Assembly: GCA_934663595.1 (NCBI GenBank)
Contig: CAKUKM010000019.1
Location: 1 to 42,259 of the forward strand
Direction: 5' to 3'
Origin: an uncultured Clostridia bacterium
GTDB taxonomy: Bacteria > Bacillota > Clostridia > Christensenellales > Aristaeellaceae
DNA length: 42,259 nucleotides
Shown: positions 33,162-40,665 of the stretch, in pieces
How positions within the stretch are numbered: the stretch's first letter is position 1
Layout: the number at the start of each line of letters is the position of its first letter
The notes under the pieces: model-generated
Databases searched by the model: none
What the model was told of the DNA's origin: nothing
Seen by the model: only the letters and a program-made list of their open reading frames with translations
Translations under genes and position numbers: made by a program

Positions 33162-33698
33162 GTGAACAAAAAAACGCTGATCATGGACGAAAAGCAAATG
33201 CTCCGGAGCGTTACGCGCATGGCGCACGAGATCATCGAGCGCAACAAGGGCGTGGAAAACGTGGTTCTGGTGGGCATTCGCCGCCGCGGCGAGCCGCTGG
33301 CCCGGCAGATTGCCGCCGCAATTGAGCGCGTCGAGGGCGCCAAAACGCCCGTCGGCATTCTCGATATCACGTTTTATCGCGACGATCTGACGCACCTGTC
33401 CGCCGACCCGACGCTGAATCGCACGGAAATCCCGTTCCCGATCGAGGGCAAAACGGTGGTTCTGGTCGACGACGTGCTCTACACCGGCCGCACCGCGCGC
33501 GCGGCGATGGACGCGCTGATGGACGTGGGCCGCGCGAAATGCATTCAGCTGGCCGTCCTGGTGGATCGCGGCCACCGCGAGCTGCCGATTCGCGCCGATT
33601 TCGTCGGCAAAAACATTCCGACCGCCGCGAGCGAGTTCATCCGCGTGGCCATTAAGGGCGTGGACGAGGAAACGAACGTCTGGCTCTGCGATCAGTAA
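33162..33698 (+). CDS. pyrR: bifunctional pyr operon regulator / uracil phosphoribosyltransferase
   Basis: 178 residues. PyrR binds pyr mRNA in response to UMP and also has uracil phosphoribosyltransferase activity. PRPP-binding loop VVLVDDVLYTGRTARAA (near 110), and RMAHEIIERNKG, GIRRRGEPLA, LVDRGHRELPIRADFVGKN are diagnostic. The start is GTG 33162 with GGGAGG 8 nt upstream. Here it stands alone between its promoter and a strong terminator, with no pyr genes nearby. Confidence 0.95.
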   Translation: MNKKTLIMDEKQMLRSVTRMAHEIIERNKGVENVVLVGIRRRGEPLARQIAAAIERVEGAKTPVGILDITFYRDDLTHLSADPTLNRTEIPFPIEGKTVVLVDDVLYTGRTARAAMDALMDVGRAKCIQLAVLVDRGHRELPIRADFVGKNIPTAASEFIRVAIKGVDEETNVWLCDQ

Positions 33699-33705
33699 TT
33701 CAAAA

Positions 33706-33744
33706 GGGCGATCTGCATGCTCCGGCGCAGATCGCCCTTTTTTT
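33706..33744. terminator. bidirectional terminator between pyrR and rsmI
   Basis: GGGCGATCTGC (33706-33716) and GCAGATCGCCC (33727-33737) form an 11-bp perfect stem with TTTTTTT on the plus side and TTTT on the minus side. The rsmI stop codon overlaps the plus-strand T-tract, so the convergent genes share it. Confidence 0.92.
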
Positions 33745-34600
33745 ATTCCTCAAAAAACATTCTTTCGATCTTCAGCTTCGCGCGATAGACCTCGTTGCGC
33801 GGATATTTTTCGCGCGCCTCCGCAAAGACTTCCTCCAGCTCCGCGCCGTCCAGCAGGCGCGAAAGCATGTACAATTCCGCCGTGATCGCCGGCTGCGGCG
33901 CTTCCTCCGCCTCCGGAACCTGCGACAGATCCACCGCCATGCAGTATTCGCCCTTATCGGCGTTTGGATTTGCGGCGATTGCCTCCGCCACCGCGCCCGC
34001 CGCGCCGCGATAGAGCCGCTCGAATTTCTTCGTCAGGTCGCTGCAAACGCACACCTGCGCCTCCGGCCATTCCTCCGCGATCGCGCGCACCAGTTCCTCC
34101 ACGCGGTGCGGCGATTCATACAGCACAAATACCGGAACGCCCGATTTGCGAATCTGCCGCAGCTTCTCATGCAGCGCCTTTTTCTCGCGCGGCAGAAAGC
34201 CGTAAAACGCAAATTCGCGCGCGTCGAACCCGGACGCGGACAGGCAGGTGACCACCGCCGACGGCCCGCTGATCGGCTCAACCGGAATGCCCGCCTCCCA
34301 TGCGGCGCGCACCAGCAAATGCCCCGGGTCCGAAATGCCCGGCGTGCCCGCATCGCACGTCAGCGCCACAGTCAGATCCTCCTCCAGCATGCGCGCAATC
34401 AGCTGCGGCGCGCGGTTTTCCTCGTTGTGCCGGTGGCAGGACGCCATCGGCTTTTTCAATTCAAACCGGTTCAGCAGCTTCATGGTCACGCGCGTATCCT
34501 CCGCGGCAATCAGATCGGCGCTCTCCAGCGCGGCGCGCATGCGCGGCGTGAGATCGTCCAGATTTCCAATCGGCGTCGCAACGACATACAATTTCGGCAT
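33743..34600 (-). CDS. rsmI: 16S rRNA (cytidine1402-2'-O)-methyltransferase
   Basis: 285 residues. Makes the 2'-O-methyl of m4Cm1402 in the ribosomal P site, together with RsmH. Tetrapyrrole-methylase fold: LYVVATPIGNLDDLTPRM, AEDTRVT, CDAGTPGISDPG and the C-terminal domain. Start ATG 34600 with AGGAGAAG upstream. It is the last gene of the minus-strand operon, 10 nt behind the third paralogous membrane gene; RsmH is at the head of the same cluster. Confidence 0.96.
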   Translation of the reverse strand: MPKLYVVATPIGNLDDLTPRMRAALESADLIAAEDTRVTMKLLNRFELKKPMASCHRHNEENRAPQLIARMLEEDLTVALTCDAGTPGISDPGHLLVRAAWEAGIPVEPISGPSAVVTCLSASGFDAREFAFYGFLPREKKALHEKLRQIRKSGVPVFVLYESPHRVEELVRAIAEEWPEAQVCVCSDLTKKFERLYRGAAGAVAEAIAANPNADKGEYCMAVDLSQVPEAEEAPQPAITAELYMLSRLLDGAELEEVFAEAREKYPRNEVYRAKLKIERMFFEE

Positions 34601-34610
34601 CGCTCTTCTC

Positions 34611-35222
34611 CTATAGCATCAATTCGTGAATCCGCCGCAGATGCGCTTCATCCAGCGGGCATTCGTCGTCCCCGTAAACCACGCGGTTCTGCCGGCAGTC
34701 CGGGCAATAATCCTGTTTGGGCAGCATTTTTATGCAATTCCAGCACCCGCAGCACGCGTCCTCCGGCCAATCCGCCTCGTCCAGCCATTCCGGCAAATAG
34801 GTCAGCGTATCGCAAACCGCATCGAACTCTTCCTCCGACAAACGGCTCGCGCGTGCATCCAGCTCCTTCGCCAGCGCAATCAAGCGCTTCGCCAAGCCCC
34901 AGCGCCGCATCGCCAGCGCAAAAAGCGCAATCGCGTTCGCCAGCAGAAACGCGCCCAGCCCGATCATCAGGCATATTTTGCCAAACGCAGTCGCCTCCGC
35001 GCCCGTTCGGTCGATCAGCGCCGCAATCGCGATCGCCGCCATCAGCGCAGCGCCAATCCACAGCGCAATCAGCGCCGCGCGCCGCCATCGCCGCGTTTCC
35101 GGAAATTCGCAGTCGCCCATGCCCGCCATCAGCAGCCGCAAAATCCCGATCCGCTCGCGCCCGCGCGCCCGCGCCAGATCGCGCAGCTCCGCCAGCTCAT
35201 ACGTGAAATCTTCGAAGCTCAT
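34611..35222 (-). CDS. membrane/zinc-ribbon protein, paralogue 3 of 3
   Basis: 203 residues, function unknown. Layout: N-terminal helix MSFEDFTYELAELRDLARARG, two membrane helices (about 47-65 and 77-97), a helical linker AKELDARASRLSEEEFD, and a C-terminal Cys motif CCGCWNCIKM ... CPDC ... YGDDECPLDEAHLRRIHELML. The same layout and motif occur in the two upstream neighbours. The cysteines probably bind zinc. Start ATG 35222 overlaps the upstream stop (ATGA). It is the most diverged of the three: the second CxxCG ends in Arg. Confidence 0.85.
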   Translation of the reverse strand: MSFEDFTYELAELRDLARARGRERIGILRLLMAGMGDCEFPETRRWRRAALIALWIGAALMAAIAIAALIDRTGAEATAFGKICLMIGLGAFLLANAIALFALAMRRWGLAKRLIALAKELDARASRLSEEEFDAVCDTLTYLPEWLDEADWPEDACCGCWNCIKMLPKQDYCPDCRQNRVVYGDDECPLDEAHLRRIHELML

Positions 35223-35779
35223 GTTTCCTCCAGCAGCAAATCGTGAATGCGCTTCAGGCGCGCCTCGTCCAGCGGATGATTCGCATCGCCGTATACCGCG
35301 TAGCGCGGGCCGCACGCCGCGCAGCGCCCTTCGCCCAGGGGGAGCATTTTCATACAGCCATAGCAGCCGCACTGCACGTCCTCCTGCGCAGAATCCGGCG
35401 CGCAGGCCAGCATACCCGCGATTTCCGCAAATTCGCCCTCACCCAATCGTCCCGCGCGCGCATCCAGCTCTTCCGAAAGCGCAATCAGGGAATCGTCGTC
35501 CTGCCTGCGCGCCCTGACATAGCCGATCAGCGCCGAGCCAATTCCCGCAAGGCCCACGCAAAGCAGCGGCAAAAACGGGTTTTCTCCGCGAATGCCCGTG
35601 ATCACGACTACGGCCGCACTGCCGCCAAAAGCCACGACCTCCGCCCAAATGCGGAAGCGCGAATAATCGACCGGCGAATAGCGCCGCAGCGCGCGGATCT
35701 GCCTTCTCCGCTCGCGGCCGCTCAAGCGATGCAAACCGCGCAGCGGAATCAGCACATACTTGAAATCCTCGATTCTCAT
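35219..35779 (-). CDS. membrane/zinc-ribbon protein, paralogue 2 of 3
   Basis: 186 residues, function unknown. N-terminal MRIEDFKYVLIPLRGLHRLSG, two hydrophobic helices (about 50-66 and 72-90), linker SEELDARAGRLGEGEF, then CGCYGCMKMLP ... CAACG ... YGDANHPLDEARLKRIHDLLLE. The C-terminal CxCxxC ... CxxCG ribbon resembles one in small bacterial cytoplasmic proteins of unknown role. Start ATG 35779 has GGGGAGA and overlaps the upstream stop by 4 nt. Confidence 0.85.
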   Translation of the reverse strand: MRIEDFKYVLIPLRGLHRLSGRERRRQIRALRRYSPVDYSRFRIWAEVVAFGGSAAVVVITGIRGENPFLPLLCVGLAGIGSALIGYVRARRQDDDSLIALSEELDARAGRLGEGEFAEIAGMLACAPDSAQEDVQCGCYGCMKMLPLGEGRCAACGPRYAVYGDANHPLDEARLKRIHDLLLEET

Positions 35780-36345
35780 GCCTGCTCTCCCCGCCAAAGC
35801 AAATCGTGAATCGCCTTCAGGCGATCTTCATCCAGCGGATGGCTCGCGTCGCCGCAAACCATTCGATGATCGCCGCAAAATGGGCAAATCTGCGTCCGGC
35901 CCGGCGCCATTTTCATGCAGCCGTAGCACCCGCACTGCACGTCCTCGCTTTCATTCAGCGTCCATTTCGGCACGTACTTCAGCGCATCCGAAATGCGCTC
36001 GAATTCGCCCTCGGGCAATTCCTCCGCGCGCGCATCCAGCCGCCTGGCCGCGTCCATCAGCCCGCGGATTCGACTGTGTACATATGCGCCCACGATCAGC
36101 AGCACATAGCAAATATCCACCCGCGGATCGACCCAATGCCGCCCTACACGGCGAGCGCCAACGTCTCCTGTCGCAATCATGATCGCATCCATCACAATTA
36201 CCGCCACCAGAAAAAACAGCGCCTCCCCTCTCGCCTTCGGATGCCCGCGAAGCAGACTGCACATCCTTTTCAGGCGATCGAGGCCCTTCGAGCGCGCCAC
36301 CGAACGCAGCTCGGGCAATTCCAATCGAAATTCCTCTATCTTCAT
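35776..36345 (-). CDS. membrane/zinc-ribbon protein, paralogue 1 of 3
   Basis: 189 residues, function unknown. Begins MKIEEFRLELPELRSVARSKG, two hydrophobic segments (about 42-60 and 76-92), linker RRLDARAEELPEGEFERI, then CGCYGCMKMAP ... CPFCG ... CGDASHPLDEDRLKAIHDLLW. It is immediately downstream of the Rmt-like methyltransferase, with a 4-nt overlap. Conserved features of all three are the EEF/EDF start, the LDARA linker, the four-to-five cysteine ribbon and the PLDE..L..IH end. Confidence 0.85.
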   Translation of the reverse strand: MKIEEFRLELPELRSVARSKGLDRLKRMCSLLRGHPKARGEALFFLVAVIVMDAIMIATGDVGARRVGRHWVDPRVDICYVLLIVGAYVHSRIRGLMDAARRLDARAEELPEGEFERISDALKYVPKWTLNESEDVQCGCYGCMKMAPGRTQICPFCGDHRMVCGDASHPLDEDRLKAIHDLLWRGEQA

Positions 36346-37085
36346 TTGCGCTTCAGCACGTAAAACAGCTCGTTTTCATCGGTCAGCCGCGCGGCGATCG
36401 CGCGATTTTCCGGCACGTGCGCCTCCATCCATTCGGAATAGTGCCTCTCCATGCCGACATTGCGCCCGCCGAGCGAACGCGTTGGAAACGACGCGACGAT
36501 CCATTCCGCCTGCACGCGATTCAGAACGTCCTCCGCCGCGCCCGCGCGCTGGCGCTCCAGCAGCGGCAGCACCTTAAACAGCAGCGCGACCTGCGCGCCT
36601 TCCTCCGGAACCGCGCACAGCAGATCGCCCAGCCGCGCCTGCGCGCCGCCGAACGCGCGAATCACATTCACGCACTGGCCGCTGATGTCCACGCCCAGCA
36701 GCTCTGCGCCCGGCAAACGCTGCGCGAGATACACCGGATTCAGCCCGCACGCCAGATCCAGAACGCTCTCCGGCCGCCCGGTAATGGCAAAAATGCGGTC
36801 AAACGTCTCGTTCATGCGCGCAATCGGCAATCGCTCGCGCGTGGACGCATGCATTTCCAGAAGCGCCTCGCCCTCGCGCGCCGCCGCCAGCTCCATCGCG
36901 CGCTTGTATTCCCGCTCGGTCATGAACGCGCCGGTCACGCCGTGCAGCGCCTCGCGCGCCGCCTTGTCCACGTCCTTTTCCTTTTTGTATTTGGCGCTGC
37001 ATTCGCTCCATATGCGCTCGATCGTGTCCGGGCATACGTCGCGATACTTTTTGGATGATAGCAGCTTTTCCTTCAGCCCGCTCAT
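36342..37085 (-). CDS. ArmA/Rmt-like 16S rRNA methyltransferase (G1405-N7 type)
   Basis: 247 residues. It matches the aminoglycoside-resistance FmrO/ArmA/Rmt family over its full length: SKKYRDVCPDTIERIW near the start, HASTRERL (79-86), the SAM motif VLDLACGLNP (108-117), VALLFKVLPLLERQ (166-179) and VASFPTRSLGGRNVGMERHYSEWM (197-220), each with a clear ArmA counterpart (HSSTNER, LDFGCGFNP, LLKMLPVLKQQ, SFPIKSLSGKEKGMEENY). Family members methylate N7 of G1405 in 16S helix 44 and block 4,6-linked aminoglycosides. Here the gene lies in a chromosomal operon with rsmH and rsmI, not on a mobile element, with codon use like its neighbours. ATG 37085 has GGAGG 7 nt upstream; ATG 37091 is too close to it. 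Confidence 0.85.
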   Translation of the reverse strand: MSGLKEKLLSSKKYRDVCPDTIERIWSECSAKYKKEKDVDKAAREALHGVTGAFMTEREYKRAMELAAAREGEALLEMHASTRERLPIARMNETFDRIFAITGRPESVLDLACGLNPVYLAQRLPGAELLGVDISGQCVNVIRAFGGAQARLGDLLCAVPEEGAQVALLFKVLPLLERQRAGAAEDVLNRVQAEWIVASFPTRSLGGRNVGMERHYSEWMEAHVPENRAIAARLTDENELFYVLKRK

Positions 37086-37087
37086 GC

Positions 37088-38173
37088 TCATTCCTCCCGC
37101 AAAAGCTGCATCAGGCGGCCGTAAAAGCGCAAATTGTGCGCGGTCGCCAGGCGCATCGCCTGCGGATCGTTCACGCGGAACAGATGGTGCAAATACGCCC
37201 GCGAATGGTTTCGGCAGAGCTCGCAATCGCAGCTCTCGTCCACCGGCCGCGCGTCGCGCGCGTTCTTATCGTCCATCGCGTAATAAAAGCGATAGAATTT
37301 CCCGCCCGAGCGCACGCCCTCGCGCGTCGCCCCGTTTTCCGAAAACACGTACAGCCGCTGGTGCCGCGCCTCGCGCGTGGGAATGACGCAATCGAACAGA
37401 TTATAGCCCATCTGCACGCACTGCACGATCTCCTCGGGCTTGCCGAGACCCATCGCGTATTTGATCTTGTGGTCGGGCATCGCGTCCGCCGCCATTTTCA
37501 GAATGTCCGCGCGGAACGCGCCGTCCGCATCCAGCGGCCAGCCGCCGAAGCCGTAGCCGTCGAAGCCGATCTCCTCCAGCCGCCGCCCGCACTCCATGCG
37601 CAATTCCGGATCTGCGCCGCCCTGCACGATGCCGAACAGCAGCGGCCGCTTCTCCGGCTTCGTCTGGCGAATCAGCTTTTCAAATTCCGCCTTGCACCGC
37701 TCGCCCCAGCGCACGGTCAGTTCCACGCTCCGGCGCTGCACGTCGATCGGGTCGCCCGGATGCGTGCACATGTCCAGCGCCATCATGATGTCCGAGCCGA
37801 ACTGGAATTGCGCCTGAATGCACTTTTCGGGCGTGAACGTGATCTTCTCCTTGCCGCGATCGGGCCGGAAAATGATCTCCTTATCGCGAATTTCGCCGTA
37901 ATCCGCGTTTTCGCGAATCAGCGAATACAGCTGAAACCCGCCCGAATCCGTCAGAATCGCGCCCCTATAGCCGGTAAAGCCGTGCAGCCCGCCCAGCGCC
38001 TTGATCAGCTTCGCGCCCGGCTTGTTCGCCAGATGATAGCTGTTCATCTCGCAGCCATACAGCTCCGCGCGGTAAACGTCCTCAAACGTGCCCGCGCGAA
38101 TCGCGCCGTAGGTCGCATCCGGAAAAAACGCCGGAAGCGGCAGCCTTCCCGCCGCGGTATCCAGATATTTCAT
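37088..38173 (-). CDS. tgt: tRNA-guanine transglycosylase (divergent)
   Basis: 361 residues. Exchanges guanine 34 of GUN-anticodon tRNAs for a 7-deazaguanine base. Present: catalytic region TDSGGFQ, IVQGG, the nucleophile Asp in FDCVIPTREARH, and zinc ligands CDCELC ... HHL. The segment normally GGLAVGE, which contacts the base, reads GGWPLDAD, and NTYHL is NSYHL. These changes suggest a different or broader base. It overlaps rsmH by 4 nt and ends 2 nt before the Rmt-like start. No queuosine synthesis genes are nearby. Confidence 0.88.
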   Translation of the reverse strand: MKYLDTAAGRLPLPAFFPDATYGAIRAGTFEDVYRAELYGCEMNSYHLANKPGAKLIKALGGLHGFTGYRGAILTDSGGFQLYSLIRENADYGEIRDKEIIFRPDRGKEKITFTPEKCIQAQFQFGSDIMMALDMCTHPGDPIDVQRRSVELTVRWGERCKAEFEKLIRQTKPEKRPLLFGIVQGGADPELRMECGRRLEEIGFDGYGFGGWPLDADGAFRADILKMAADAMPDHKIKYAMGLGKPEEIVQCVQMGYNLFDCVIPTREARHQRLYVFSENGATREGVRSGGKFYRFYYAMDDKNARDARPVDESCDCELCRNHSRAYLHHLFRVNDPQAMRLATAHNLRFYGRLMQLLREE

Positions 38174-39120
38174 GCGTCCTCCCGTTTCTCGGCGATGCGC
38201 AGACTCGCGCTGCGCGCGCGCGGATTGGTTTTCAGCTCGTCCTCGCCCGCCGTAATCGGCTTGCGCGTGATCAGATCAATGCGCGGCTTCCGGCCGCACA
38301 CGCAAACCGGAAACGATTTCGGACACGTGCACGGATTCGCCCACGTCCGAAACGCGTTTTTCACGATCCGATCCTCCAGCGAATGGAACGTGATCACGCA
38401 AAGCCGCCCGCCCGGATTCAGCAGATCCACCAGATCCGAAAGCGCCGGCTCCAGTGGGTCCAGCTCGTCGTTGACTGCAATGCGCAGCGCCTGAAACGTC
38501 CGCCGCGCCGGGTGCGAGCCGTCCTTCGCGCGAAATTTCTTCGGAATCGCCGCGTCGATGATCTCCACCAGCTGGCTCGTTCGCTCAATCGGCGCGTCCT
38601 TTCGCCGGTCGCAAATCACGCGCGCAATCTGCCGCGCCCAGTTTTCCTCGCCGTAATCGCGCAAAATCCGCGTCAGCTCATCCTCGGAGCGGGTATTTAC
38701 AATCTCGCGCGCATCCAGCGATTGCGACGCGTCCATCCGCATGTCGAGCGGCGCGTCGTCGTGATACGAAAAGCCGCGCTCGCGCACGTCCAGCTGATGC
38801 GACGATACGCCCAAATCCACCAATACGCCGTCCACATGCGCAATGCCCGCGCCCGCAAGCAGCGCCTTCGCATCGTGGAAATTCCCGCGCAGCGTCAAAA
38901 AACGCGCGTCCGCATTCAGATTCTCCAATCGCGCCGTCGCCGCCTGAATCGCATCCTGATCGCGATCGATCCCAATCAGCATGCCGCCGCGCAGACACTT
39001 TAAAATCTCGCTGCTGTGGCCCGCGCCGCCCAGAGTGCAGTCCAGATATACGCCGTCCGGCCGAATCGCCAGCCCGTCCAGACACTCGTTCAGCAAAACC
39101 GGCAAATGATGAAACTCCAT
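38170..39120 (-). CDS. rsmH: 16S rRNA (cytosine1402-N4)-methyltransferase
   Basis: 316 residues. Makes the N4-methyl of m4Cm1402. Motifs FHHLPVLLNECLDGL, LDCTLGGAGHSSEIL, GVLVDLGVSSHQLD, SHPARRTFQALRI and FHSLEDRIVKNAF are standard. A Cys-rich stretch (CTCPKSFPVCVCGRKPR) is near the end. Normally rsmH (mraW) leads the division/cell-wall cluster; here no ftsL, pbp or mra genes accompany it. Start ATG 39120, with GAGGTG; upstream frame to 39360 is untranslated hairpin DNA. Confidence 0.96.
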   Translation of the reverse strand: MEFHHLPVLLNECLDGLAIRPDGVYLDCTLGGAGHSSEILKCLRGGMLIGIDRDQDAIQAATARLENLNADARFLTLRGNFHDAKALLAGAGIAHVDGVLVDLGVSSHQLDVRERGFSYHDDAPLDMRMDASQSLDAREIVNTRSEDELTRILRDYGEENWARQIARVICDRRKDAPIERTSQLVEIIDAAIPKKFRAKDGSHPARRTFQALRIAVNDELDPLEPALSDLVDLLNPGGRLCVITFHSLEDRIVKNAFRTWANPCTCPKSFPVCVCGRKPRIDLITRKPITAGEDELKTNPRARSASLRIAEKREDA

Positions 39121-39149
39121 AAACACCTCAAAACCAAAAAAACTCACCC

Positions 39150-39325
39150 AAAAAAAGGCCAAAGCCGAAGGCGAGGCCAAAAACCCGCCTCCCCTTTGTG
39201 ACTTTTCCACCACGGAAAAGTCGCAAAAGCACGATTGCCTCCCGCCAGCCGCCCCAAGCCGTTTTCTAAAGGGAAGGGCGCGGGAGGGGATTTTCTTTCT
39301 GAAAAGAAAATCCTCTCCCGCAAAA
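39150..39325 (-). repeat. hairpin-rich spacer between trpS and rsmH
   Basis: Three hairpins occupy most of the 220-nt spacer. In the minus sense: 39280-39321 (long stem GCGGGAG-AGGATTTTCTTT with its complement), 39200-39222 (GACTTTTCC/GGAAAAGTC), and 39157-39178 (GGCC...GGCC with GCC/GGC inside) followed by TTTTTTT, which looks like an intrinsic terminator only ~36 nt before the rsmH ATG. No -10/-35 pair is seen, so rsmH may depend on read-through from trpS. Confidence 0.65.
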
Positions 39326-39340
39326 AACCCCCCACTCCCC

Positions 39341-40351
39341 TCACAGCCTCCAGGGCGCAATTCCCAGCTTTTTGCGAACCTTCAGCATCGTCTTGTGCGC
39401 AATGGCGGACGCGCGCTCGCGACCGGAATCCATCACCTGCTGCAGATACGCCTTGTCGGCGGAAATGCGATCGTATTCGGCCTGAATCGGCTCGAGCACC
39501 GCAATCACGCTGTCGGCCACCGCATCCTTGAACTTGCCGTAGCCCTGACCGTTGTATTCGGACGAGATTTCGTCCATCGTCTTGCCGGTCAGCGCGGACA
39601 TGATGCTCATCAGATTCGCCACGCCGGGCTTGTTTTCGGGATCATAGATCACCGCGCCGTCGCAGTCCGTGACCGCGCGGCGGAGCTTTTTGCGAATTAC
39701 CTCGGGCTTGTCGAGAATCGCGATGTACGTTTCCTCCGGATCGGACTTCGACATCTTGCGCGTCGGGTCCTGCAGGCTCATTACGCGCGCGCCCACCTTC
39801 GGGAAATACCCCTCCGGCACCACGAACGTCTCGCCGAAGATCGAATTGAAGCGCTCGGCGATATCGCGCGTGATCTCCAGATGCTGCTTCTGATCCGCGC
39901 CGATCGGCACCAGATTCGTCTGATACAGAAGGATGTCCGCCGCCATCAGCACCGGATACGCAAACAGGCCGCAATTGATGTTGTCGGCGTGCTTCGCGGA
40001 CTTGTCCTTGAACTGCGTCATGCGCGAAAGCTCGCCCATATAGGTAAAGCAGTCCAGCAGCCACGCCAGCTCCGCGTGCTGCGGCACCTGCGACTGGAAA
40101 TAGATGATGTTCTTCTCCGGATCGAGCCCGCTCGCCAGGAAGATCGACATCGTGCGCAGACACGCCTTGCGCAGCTCCGCCGGGTTCTGCCGCACCGTCA
40201 GCGCGTGCAGATCCACGATCGAATACAGGCAATCGTATTCATCCTGCAGAAGTGAAAAATTGCGCAGCGCGCCGATGTAGTTGCCCAGCGTCAGATTGCC
40301 CGTCGGCTGAATGCCGGAAAAAATGCGTTGCTTCACAGCCTGAGTTTCCAT
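39341..40351 (-). CDS. trpS: tryptophanyl-tRNA synthetase
   Basis: 336 residues, class I synthetase. Signatures: FSGIQPTGNLTLGNYIGAL (HIGH-like), the Rossmann core, DQKQHLEITRDIA, and RKMSKSDP (KMSKS). Length is normal. Start ATG 40351, preceded by GAGGAGG. An open frame continues to 40624 but that DNA is the T-box leader. Controlled by the T-box at 40389-40630. Confidence 0.97.
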   Translation of the reverse strand: METQAVKQRIFSGIQPTGNLTLGNYIGALRNFSLLQDEYDCLYSIVDLHALTVRQNPAELRKACLRTMSIFLASGLDPEKNIIYFQSQVPQHAELAWLLDCFTYMGELSRMTQFKDKSAKHADNINCGLFAYPVLMAADILLYQTNLVPIGADQKQHLEITRDIAERFNSIFGETFVVPEGYFPKVGARVMSLQDPTRKMSKSDPEETYIAILDKPEVIRKKLRRAVTDCDGAVIYDPENKPGVANLMSIMSALTGKTMDEISSEYNGQGYGKFKDAVADSVIAVLEPIQAEYDRISADKAYLQQVMDSGRERASAIAHKTMLKVRKKLGIAPWRL

Positions 40352-40388
40352 GTTTGATAGCCTCCTCAAATCAATGTGTCCGCGCAAT

Positions 40389-40630
40389 AAAAAAACCCGT
40401 CCCACAGCTATGGGACAGGTCGATTCGCCTGTTCGCCACCCAAAGGTGTCGTCTCCCGCACGCGCGATGCGAGCCGCCCGGATAACGGGTGCGGTCCCCG
40501 TCGATACGCTACTTTCCTTTCGCGCCGCCCTCGAAAGCCCATTCGCATCCCGTGCACGCCGCCGCAATCCCACCGCCTGCGGCTCTCTTTGCGCGCGTTG
40601 ACGAGCGCTACTTCTCTTTCTCATCGGTTT
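40389..40630 (-). promoter_or_regulatory. T-box riboswitch of trpS (Trp specifier)
   Basis: On the minus strand, just after the promoter, CGATGAGAAAGAGAAGTA opens stem I, AGAGAGCCG is the AG-bulge region, and GAATGGGCT carries the UGG specifier (40539-40541) for tRNA-Trp. The T-box bulge shows GGGTGGCGAAC, with TGGC at 40435-40438 to pair the uncharged tRNA 3' end. Antiterminator half ACAGG/CCTGT overlaps the terminator stem (40396-40419), which ends in TTTTTTT (40389-40395). Uncharged tRNA-Trp should switch trpS on. Confidence 0.93.
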
Positions 40631-40636
40631 AACGAT

Positions 40637-40665
40637 ATTATACCCATTTCCGCGCCGTTTGTCAA
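40637..40665 (-). promoter_or_regulatory. promoter of the trpS T-box transcript
   Basis: Minus strand TTGACA (40660-40665), exactly 17 nt, TATAAT (40637-40642): a perfect consensus. Start near 40630. The -35 overlaps the 3' end of the homocysteine methyltransferase gene. Confidence 0.92.

Noticed and set aside
36342..37085. Recent acquisition of the Rmt-like gene on a mobile element
   Set aside because: No transposase, terminal repeat or composition shift is visible, and it is embedded by near-contiguous junctions in the operon.
39121..39360. Upstream extension of rsmH
   Set aside because: It would encode hairpin repeats and overlap trpS; MEFHHLP at 39120 is the family N-terminus.
40352..40624. 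Upstream extension of trpS to a start at 40624
   Set aside because: The DNA is the T-box leader with specifier and terminator; the real start is ATG 40351 behind GAGGAGG.
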